This document shows, piece after piece, positions 58,101 to 64,000 of a DNA stretch of 64,000 nucleotides. How positions within the stretch are numbered: position 1 is the first letter of the stretch; each line of letters starts with the position of its first letter. The stretch covers positions 1,488,001 through 1,552,000 of the forward strand of contig NC_092474.1 in NCBI RefSeq assembly GCF_047495875.1, read 5' to 3'. The notes below the pieces were generated by a model that was not told the origin of the DNA, searched no databases, and saw only the letters and a program-made list of their open reading frames with translations. Origin of the DNA: Pithys albifrons albifrons (lineage: Eukaryota; Chordata; Aves; Passeriformes; Thamnophilidae). The position numbers and the translations under genes are program-made.

Positions 58101-58927
58101 CTAACACAAGCAGGAATTTGAACTTTTGGTTTCCTTGGCATCAGTTTCCTGAGCTTTTCATGGCAATTCTACTACTTTTGTATTCTTTTGCGCAGGGTTT
58201 TTCTACAGCTGCAAGATCCCAAGGTGTCCCAACCAGAAAGGTAATCTCAGCCACTGAGATAGAGGGAGCATCAGAGACCATTTACTCTGATTCATCTGCC
58301 AGTAATGCCTCGTACCCCCTGACTCTGTCTGCACAAAGGCAGCGGAAGCTGACCTCCTCCAATCTGAAGAAATCTAGATTTGGGAACCCTTATTTTGGAT
58401 TTTCAGCCTGTTCCCCCGACAGCAAACATGTGAGGTCCTTGGATCCCTCAAGACATCTCGGGGCAGCATCTCCAATTACCAGCCAAAGCCCCAAAAATCT
58501 TCTAGAGAGCTCTAACCCACTGAAAATCAACTTGGTCAACAATTCGAAAACGAAGGAACTTATGGTAGAAACGGATAAAAACAAACCTGTTTTTGTTATT
58601 TCTGAAGAAGGGGATGATCAGCAGCCTCTGGTGCTCGCAGAGCATCTCAGTCAGTGTGGAGATTTGCCAGAGCAAAGTGCTGTGTATGCTGGGGCTGTGC
58701 CAGAGAGGCAGCCGGTGGCTCTGACTGTCGAGGGGAACAGCTCTGGTGGCTTCACATCGAGTCTTCCCCTTTGGGCAAAATCTCCTTTGTACAAAGGTCA
58801 CACAAAGGCCCTTGGCTCTTCCAGGGACCAGCAGAGCTCAGCAGGTGTAGATGCCAACACTACTGAGACCTCACAGAACTGTGGCACCTCAGCTACTCCT
58901 ACACTATGCCAAGCTTCAGTCCAGTGA
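28033..58927 (+). CDS. Predicted type I membrane protein with one interrupted CUB domain (unnamed)
   Basis: I do not recognise this gene by name. Seven coding exons (28,033-28,110; 43,937-44,934; 51,889-51,940; 52,041-52,143; 53,392-53,555; 57,356-57,601; 58,196-58,927) join in phase into 790 residues. Residues 1-25 form a signal peptide. A CUB domain spans about 31-313, with Cys31, Cys58, Cys255 and Cys273 and an insert of about 170 residues at about 82-252. Five N-glycosylation sequons lie at 132, 167, 200, 280 and 316. The transmembrane helix is 334-358, followed by basic RQRTCPKR, giving an outside-N orientation. The tail, 359-790, is Ser/Pro/Asn-rich with no enzyme domain. CUB domains usually bind proteins or glycans, so a receptor or adhesion role is a guess. 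Homology, not the model, is the weak point; joining exon 1 across 15.8 kb is inference. Confidence 0.8.
30713..30945. repeat. Degenerate tandem repeat, unit about 21 bp
   Basis: About ten diverged units of 20-24 bp can be aligned by eye. Examples are TCAACTACTAAAATATGCAC, TCAATTAGCAAAGAATGTGG, TGATTAGTAAAGTGTATGAA and TGGAGCAGCAAAATATGCAC, with a core like YWGCAAAATATGCAC. The middle units are the most eroded. Confidence 0.55.
31885..31952. repeat. T-rich low-complexity tract
   Basis: Runs of T interrupted by C, G and GG over about 68 bases. There is no adjacent retrotransposon that would explain it. Confidence 0.85.
43937..44934 (+). CDS. CUB-domain gene exon 2: whole ectodomain and transmembrane helix
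   Basis: This 998-nt exon encodes residues 27-358 plus two bases of Arg359. It starts VYYSCGAVVESMERGLILSP and has the CUB hallmark SPGFPNNYYPGIHCVWQF. The first half of the CUB ends at EIFDFDIFESSGE. An insert of about 170 residues follows (82-252), rich in S, T, K, E and Q with three glycosylation sequons. The CUB then resumes at DICPHDVLYVSDLITFSSRF with the fourth cysteine and GFAMLFEYKNITE. The helix MLAMITGIVVFALALLSALC ends the exon. The acceptor is TTTCCCAG/GTCTA and the donor GCAG/GTAAGG. A one-exon CUB with an internal insert is unusual. Confidence 0.9.
45654..45983 (-). mobile_element. Solitary endogenous-retrovirus LTR, 330 bp, with 6-bp target duplication
   Basis: The unit is bounded by TGTAACCG and TTCCAACA (TG...CA on either strand) and flanked by CTTAAA at 45,648-45,653 and 45,984-45,989. 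Read on the minus strand it carries AATAAA (TTTATT at 45,722-45,727), followed by GGGGCCTGTTGCTGC and a short R/U5-like end. A (CA)8 run at 45,731-45,746 lies next to it. A 6-bp duplication is typical of ERVK-type (betaretrovirus-like) insertions. No internal genes adjoin it in the expected position, so it is a solo LTR. It is antisense to the host gene. Confidence 0.8.
46040..46390 (+). mobile_element. Possible remnant of retroviral internal sequence
   Basis: The stretch TGGTATGGAATATAATATTA followed by TTGGCTAG and GTCAGCTGAC resembles a segment I associate with the region just before the 3' LTR of avian endogenous retroviruses. The resemblance is short and from memory. The orientation is opposite to the neighbouring LTR, so the two need not belong together. 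Confidence 0.3.
46891..46917. repeat. Short direct duplication
   Basis: ACTGGATATCAG occurs twice with a 15-bp period. It is probably a replication-slippage product. Confidence 0.8.
48871..48920. repeat. (TGCCC)10 pentanucleotide array
   Basis: Ten perfect, uninterrupted TGCCC units in intron 2 of the CUB-domain gene, within a locally GC-richer patch (about 48,800-48,945). Confidence 0.98.
51889..51940 (+). CDS. CUB-domain gene exon 3: juxtamembrane cytoplasmic segment
   Basis: Encodes residues 359-376, RQRTCPKRSSSNACSDQE. It is basic right after the membrane helix, and its Cys363 lies near Cys355 and Cys358. These are candidate palmitoylation sites. The acceptor is CTTTTCAG/GCAGA after a pyrimidine tract and the donor is GAG/GTTAGT. 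Phases agree with exons 2 and 4. Confidence 0.82.
52041..52143 (+). CDS. CUB-domain gene exon 4
   Basis: Encodes residues 377-410 (NRIQNSTVDINELQLVVPSR then ENENNNHSVSREQA) plus one base. The acceptor is GAGTTGTAG/AACAG and the donor GCGG/GTAAGC. The preceding intron is only 100 bp. A second in-phase acceptor at 52,051-52,052 would remove four residues. Confidence 0.8.
53285..53312. repeat. GGGA/GGAA purine repeat
   Basis: A short array of GGGA and GGAA units in intron 4 of the CUB-domain gene, about 80 bases before the exon 5 acceptor. Confidence 0.85.
53392..53555 (+). CDS. CUB-domain gene exon 5
   Basis: Encodes residues 411-465, VTSCRGSTERSPQDTDPDVP onward to SGLSFTTYRIQ, including acidic TETGSDEVFIIS. 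The acceptor follows a strong pyrimidine tract (TTCTCCTTTCTCAG/TCACT) and the donor is CAG/GTGGGA. The frame stays open past this donor to a stop at 53,793-53,795; see the separate entry. Confidence 0.78.
53556..53795 (+). CDS. Possible alternative 3' terminal coding extension of exon 5
   Basis: If the exon 5 donor is not used, translation continues for 79 residues (starting VGTPSGTSSKPQDVPLRQHL and ending MEVQLESDSQ) to a stop. The segment reads like protein, with no repeats or biased runs. It would replace the last 325 residues and give a protein of about 544 residues. The first AATAAA I see downstream is near 54,806. It could equally be chance-open intron sequence. Confidence 0.35.
   Translation: MGTPSGTSSKPQDVPLRQHLPYLSIYDTTHFLREAATEPGSSNPPAELPPNDGAEIHQANIFPILGRASMEVQLESDSQ
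53796..57355. other. CUB-domain gene intron 5
   Basis: Intronic DNA with no recognised exon or transposon. A TATATATA tract followed by AATAAA near 54,795-54,811 could serve as the end of a short transcript. Confidence 0.5.
57356..57601 (+). CDS. CUB-domain gene exon 6
   Basis: Encodes residues 466-547, DKNLKRSVTSPASVSDWLSS onward, with a Trp/aromatic cluster (TWSARTFHDFLAPIPQLQKK then WCSWTTNSPFTKL). It is 82 codons in phase 0. The acceptor is ACTCTTTTCAG/GACAA and the donor AGT/GTAAGT. I recognise no known domain. Confidence 0.82.
58196..58927 (+). CDS. CUB-domain gene exon 7: C-terminal tail and stop
   Basis: Encodes residues 548-790, GFSTAARSQGVPTRKV onward, ending with TPTLCQASVQ and TGA at 58,925-58,927. 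It is Ser/Thr/Asn-rich and probably disordered. ETIYSDSSASNASYP is a possible phosphotyrosine site. It lacks an obvious PDZ-binding end. The acceptor is TTCTTTTGCGCAG/GGTTT, in phase with exon 6. Confidence 0.85.
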   Translation, partial: GFSTAARSQGVPTRKVISATEIEGASETIYSDSSASNASYPLTLSAQRQRKLTSSNLKKSRFGNPYFGFSACSPDSKHVRSLDPSRHLGAASPITSQSPKNLLESSNPLKINLVNNSKTKELMVETDKNKPVFVISEEGDDQQPLVLAEHLSQCGDLPEQSAVYAGAVPERQPVALTVEGNSSGGFTSSLPLWAKSPLYKGHTKALGSSRDQQSSAGVDANTTETSQNCGTSATPTLCQASVQ

Positions 58928-60825
58928 TGCCCTTGGAAAGATTGAAGCATCAGTTCACAAAAACAGAGGGAACCTGGACTTGACCAGAGCAGAAGCTGTG
59001 CCAAGCACTTGAGGGTGGCAGTCACAGATGGATGCAGCTTCGTTAAGAGTGGTCTTTGCTTCCCACACGTTGGGACTGAGATTACAGGGATACAAACCAT
59101 AGCACAGCACAAGTGCCATCTTCCCTTATGCTCACTAACCTCACCTCTGTTCTTTTGCATGCAATTTTGATGTGGTTTGTACAAGAAAGCATCCTCTGAA
59201 AAGGTACTTCAGACTGCAGAAACCCTTATTTGGAATGGGAATGAAAGTCATCTGGGATGGTCACACCGTGGTTTATATCTGAAATCTAAACCAGTCCTCT
59301 GTCCCTGTGGTATCACCTGAGTCTTTCTGTTGGGAGCTCTGAGTTAACTCTGTTTATATCTATGCCTGTACAATCCAAGCCTGGCCAAGCCAAGGGTAAG
59401 AATTCAATCATGCATGTTTGCATACAGTTTTGTAAACTTAATTTCAAGCATTTCATAACTTCTGCACTCTAGCACAAAGCTTACCAAGCTCTATTATTAA
59501 AGACCATGATTATCTCATCTCCTCACTCTTTGCAGAAGTGTGCAGACAAGCTGAGCAACCCAACACCAGATGCTTGTTCTATAAAAGTCTGATGTAGCTT
59601 TATCTTTGTTAGATCTACATAGGCTTAGAACACCTCAGTCCACTACATTAAGTGACTCCTCATGGCAACAGGAGCATGTGTACAAAAACACTGAAATACG
59701 AGGAATAGTCTTCAGCATCCAACACTTGGATATTTGCAGCTGCTCTGATCCTATAGCCACCAGCTATTTATTGCTGGTAACGCACATTGACTACAGAATA
59801 TTTCCCTTCCTTCAGCAGGCAAGACTTAAGACAAAATTAGGTGGGGCAAAGAGTGCTCACTTTCTTTAGAAATTAACTAAGTGGCTGTGCCTCCCTGAGT
59901 ACCAGTCCAGGGCATTCAATGGAACACTGAACCAAAGGGAAGCCTGCTAGTCTCATTGCCTTTAATAACCCCATCAGTATTTTAACTGCCTCTTAGATAT
60001 AATTTCCTATCTCTGCAAGACTCCTGCATGTTTGGCCCACAATTTAGAAGCATTTTGCTTTCTTAAATGAAAAAAAAGTCCCTGTGAAGCTGTACTTTGC
60101 AACTGACACAGGACATTGTTTCAAAGCAATAGTATGTCATAAAGCAGGTGTCAGAAATCTGCACAAACCTTCCCCTGGATCAGCAACAGTGTGCACCCAC
60201 TTACCCTAATCCTTCTGTGTGAAGGCATTTAAGAGTGATTCCTGAAATATTTAACTGAATTATTTATGATTCACCTGCTATTACAGCTTCCATTTGCCAC
60301 CTATTAATGTCTAAGATATGCACAACAAGACTGTCGGGTTTGCCTTATATTTCATGTGTGTGTTTACACGTCTACATGGACATAAAAGCCTCGTGGCAGT
60401 GGAAGCAAAAACACATATGCCCTTTAGCAGGTGACTCAAATATGAACAGCAAATAAATCTCTGCATTTATTATTACCAGAGTGTGTTGAGTAGTTTTGAA
60501 ATGCAAAAATCTGGTTCCACGTTGGTTGTTTCTTTTTTTTGTTATTTTTTTGTTGTTGTTTTAAATTAATGCTACTTTATTCAAAGGGAAGAGTTAATAT
60601 ATTTATGATTTTAAAAATATTTAGAATTCTTCAGTACTCTAACAAGAACTTCCACTGCATTAAACTCATACACATTGTAATTCAATGTTCTGTTACTTAT
60701 TACATTTTTAAAGATTGAAGTACTAAAATCTACTTTGGAAAAGTACTTGTGTTCAGTTATTGACAATAGTTTTATTTGAAGGGCTGGAAAAACTGGCTTT
60801 TTCAATAAAAGCATGTTTAACTATT
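58928..60825 (+). other. Probable 3' UTR of the CUB-domain gene
   Basis: Non-coding sequence after the stop. Candidate poly(A) signals are AATAAA at 60,452-60,457 and 60,804-60,809. The latter is in TTTTTCAATAAAAGC and is the better one by context. The extent is inferred. Confidence 0.5.
60804..60809 (+). terminator. Candidate polyadenylation signal
   Basis: Canonical AATAAA in TTCAATAAAAGCATG, 1.9 kb after the stop codon of the CUB-domain gene. An alternative signal is at 60,452. Confidence 0.45.
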
Positions 60826-60829
60826 CATT

Positions 60830-63800
60830 TCTACAGTGTAACAACACTTATTTTGTTTATTTTGCTGAAAGCCTAAATTGTATGGGCAGTGCCTCAGAGC
60901 AGCAGCACATGGTGTGGGGTACACCGGGCCAGCAGCTCAGGGGAAAGAGCAGAAAAGCAAACACTCGAGGATTAGACCTTTTTCAATTTCTCCTCAGTAA
61001 CTGAGCCAGATTTAAGATGTTGTTGTTGTTTACACTGACCTCCCCAACTACCTGTTGTGTAACCAAAGAGCAGATTTTGCTAAGTAGGTGAGATTTGCTG
61101 CCAGGGCGGGTTTGGGGGAGTTTGTGTTTCCTTTCACACGCTGCTGATCCGGAGCCTGAGTGCCTCACCCACCCCTGCAGCAGCAGAGCCACTGACACAG
61201 GAGAGCATCAGACTCTCTCAATGTGTGTGTTGAGAGAACCCTCCTCCTGCTGCATATGCAACACTGACCGATGCTGCTGCTGGGCAGAACAGCCGTGGCT
61301 GATTTGATTTACCAAGTGTTCTGAGGTGATGCTTCTGGCAGCACAAGGTGCTGAAGCCCAGTGGCTGCAGGTGCTGCAGGTACAGAGACCTCTGCCTTGC
61401 CAGGTCAACCCTGAGGAGCCCAGGGGACACTCCAGTTTCTGACTTGCCTTTTCAAGTTCTATTTTTAGTATTTTTTAGCAGGTCACGACTGCTAGAGAGG
61501 TAGTTATGCTTGATTTTGTACCTCCAAACAATGCATTTATAAAATATTTTCTTCCTTTTACAGCCAAAGCAACTGTTTTGAAGTTCTCATCTTTTTTTCA
61601 CCTCTCTCCAGGAATACAAACAGCTTTTCCACCTGAATTCTTCAAAAAAGTCATAATGCAAAGTCAAGACATTCTGAAAGCTCAGGGTAGAATAAAACAC
61701 TCTAATACTCTCAGCTGTAAATATTGACCAGGATTAGTTTTTAAATAGTATTACTTATGGCATTTATTTTGTTCCTAACAGCTGTTATTACTTTGGAGAG
61801 CTTTGCTGCCACTTCCAGTGACAGAAACCCTCGTGGCTCACGCATGGGCTCAGGTTCAGTGTGAGCTCTGTGCAGTGCAGTCACTTTGCTGTGCAATTCT
61901 GCATATTGTAACCAAGCAGCAAATGGGATAAGCATGCTAAAAACCCACTGAAGAGGAGGAAAATCAGTTCAATCTCAACTGCACAGGAAAAAAATGTCAA
62001 AAAAAATGTTATGGAGCTAACAAAGAGAAGTGTTCTTTTCAGCAGAACTGTGTTTGAATAATGTTCACCTTTTCTTAAAAAAAATAATTATTTTGGAATA
62101 TGCTAGGCAATCTCTCTAGATGAGTTAGGTAGATTAAACAGGATAAAAATAGTGGGCATTCCCTATTTTTCCATTGTTCAAACAGAGCTGCAAAATAAAA
62201 GCTTGAAGCTCTGCAAGCTGCCAAGGATGCTGTGCCAGGCTCCTTCCTGTCAGGTACTGCATTGGTTGGGAACGGAGGCTCAAAGGGAAAACAACCCAAG
62301 AGATTTAACATGCAGGTAATGCATCCTAACTTGGAGGATTCAGAGCAGCATTCAACAAGAAAAATCCACTTACAACTTATTAGCAAAATATGAACTGAGG
62401 TGTCCTTTCAGCAAATTCACTTTTAAGAGCAGTTGCTTACCAAGCTTTCTACCCAAAACTGCTTTGGTATTTTTCTCATGAGGGCAGCACATGAGCACTA
62501 ACAAACCATATTTGACTCAAATAGTCCAGTAATAGGTTTTATTCTAAACAATTAAAGATTAATATGGACTGCAAGGAAAAAAAGGTAAGTCCTAAGCCAA
62601 CACTTACCTAATGAAAGCAAGGGAAACTCAGCAGCACTGAAAAGAATACCCAACAGAGAGCAAATATAGCTTGAACATAAATTCATGGTCTGTCTAGAAA
62701 TGGCTTTGATGTTAAACCTCATATGGCACACTTAGCATTTTTTATAATTCATTTCCTATGGAAACTAATGAGCTTAAGGGTGAAATTACCTCATTGAAAG
62801 TCAAAATGGAAGTGTGAAGAAAAGAAGGATGACCTGGAAAGAAGATTTAGAAGCAATCTTTGCATATTAAGCATTGCTGTGGGAAATAGTATAATTAGTT
62901 TTCTTCAGAAGTTATTCCTTGGAATTGTGTAAGGGTTTTTCAGCTCCCAAACATCATGCAGAAAGAACATTAGATAAAATAGGTGGAAAAAATGCAAAAT
63001 CCCCACACATTCAAGAGATCATTTTCCTAACTTCCAGTGACTGTTGATTTATTTTTAAGAGGGCAGACTGCACAAATTAAGACTCCCTTCCAGAAGAAAG
63101 TTCTAGGGGGCCACAAGAAACCTGATTTTCAGACCACAGTTTAGAATTAAGCATTCTCCTCCCAAGTGCCCAACTCCTTTTGCTTGAATCAACTTATTTC
63201 CCAAAGCTCTTGCTGCAGACTGAGCCATCTGCCCTACACAGCCCTACTGAAGACGAGAAACTGATAAAAAATGGACCTATTTTGTTTGCTGAATGCACAA
63301 TGATTAACCTTGAAGTGTCAAATACCAGGATTTTCCTATTGAATTCAATGAAAACAGTATCAAAGCTTAAGCAGAAATTATCTGACACAGTTGCTGCTTC
63401 AAGTCCTTGGGCCACAGTGGGGGCTCTGGGTTTAACAGTGGCTGTGGAGGAGCCTGTTGGCAGCTGCCAAAGCCACACCGTGTGTTCCCTCTCACAGTCA
63501 CCCCACCATCCTCCTTCATTCTTTCCAGAGGAAGTGCTTGGAAGAGCCTGTGCTGATCACTCCATAGTGCATAAATCCCAAATCAGCAGCTTCCTCAAAC
63601 GAGATTAGTTACAAGCCATTTGTTGACATAATGGAGTATAAAGCATTAAACCCACCAATGGAAGTGCAGGACAAGCCAAAACTACCATTTTTAAGGTCTA
63701 CAGCTTGACTTTATGGTGCACAGAACAACACAGTGTTTTCACTTTTACATTACTTGAGTTTCATTTAAATTTAGTCTGAACAACAAATGACTGCTGGTTT

Positions 63801-64000
63801 AAGGACAGTAACAAAGATTAGCTACAACATTAAACATTATGTAGCTCCAAGTATGGGAATGGCAGCAGCACAAAAAACCCGGGATGCAAAACTACAGTTT
63901 GAATCTTAACAACCCTGGCATCACTGTCTTCCACCTCAGATACAACAGGGTGCAGACAAGTCCTCCTATTGACTCAGCAAGGGAAAGTTCCATGCAGAAA
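60830..64000. other. Downstream intergenic sequence, no gene recognised
   Basis: A T-rich tract at 60,530-60,563 ends the 3' UTR zone. After it I see mostly AT-rich single-copy sequence. An open frame at 63,180-63,608 (142 residues) matches nothing I know and lacks splice or repeat context. The 3' UTR of the next gene could be here but cannot be shown. Confidence 0.5.

Noticed and set aside
63180..63608. Plus-strand open frame of 142 codons as a gene
   Set aside because: The sequence looks random, no family is recognised, and no splice or promoter context is visible.
60830..64000. 3' end of CHFR
   Set aside because: Expected from human gene order, but I found no segment encoding its conserved C-terminal region on the minus strand.
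1..64000. tRNA, rRNA, CRISPR arrays, operons or prophage-like clusters
   Set aside because: None seen. The window is vertebrate chromosomal DNA with spliced genes.

Overview
This is a nuclear genomic window from a bird, probably a passerine. It holds multi-exon genes with GT/AG introns, CpG-island promoters, CR1 LINE fragments typical of birds, and two solitary endogenous-retrovirus LTRs. No bacterial or organellar features were seen. The species cannot be fixed from the sequence. The passerine suggestion rests on my recognition of the 709-bp LTR type at 11,673-12,381.

Left third (1 to about 21,600, minus strand): GOLGA3 (golgin subfamily A member 3, golgin-160). I traced 18 coding exons whose phases all join. 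They run from an ATG at 19,173 in a strong context to a donor at 204/205 and encode 1,253 complete residues. The last roughly 245 residues and the 3' UTR lie beyond the left edge. The promoter CpG island is at about 20,890-21,610. Introns carry a CR1 reverse-transcriptase fragment (about 9,690-10,135), an intact-looking solo LTR (11,673-12,381) and a CR1 3' end (about 18,260-18,476).

Middle (21,650-27,500): intergenic DNA in which I see no gene. The two flanking genes are transcribed away from each other from CpG islands about 6 kb apart.

Right (about 27,530-60,830, plus strand): a gene I do not recognise by name. Seven coding exons (28,033 to 58,927) join in phase into a predicted 790-residue type I membrane protein. 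It has a signal peptide, one CUB domain, one transmembrane helix and a long Ser-rich cytoplasmic tail of about 430 residues. The CUB domain is unusual because about 170 Ser/Thr/Lys/Glu-rich residues are inserted between its second and third cysteines, inside a single 998-nt exon. An open reading frame running on past exon 5 could give a shorter isoform with a different C-terminus. From memory, the human locus has CHFR directly beyond the GOLGA3 5' end with no such gene between, so this gene may be absent from mammals. It is the best candidate for something undescribed in the window. Its large introns contain a 330-bp solo LTR with a 6-bp target duplication, a (TGCCC)10 array and a degenerate minisatellite of about 21 bp.

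From 60,830 to 64,000 I see no supportable gene. Exon boundaries were called by eye from splice sites, reading phase and (for GOLGA3) remembered human protein sequence. No alignment or expression data were available.
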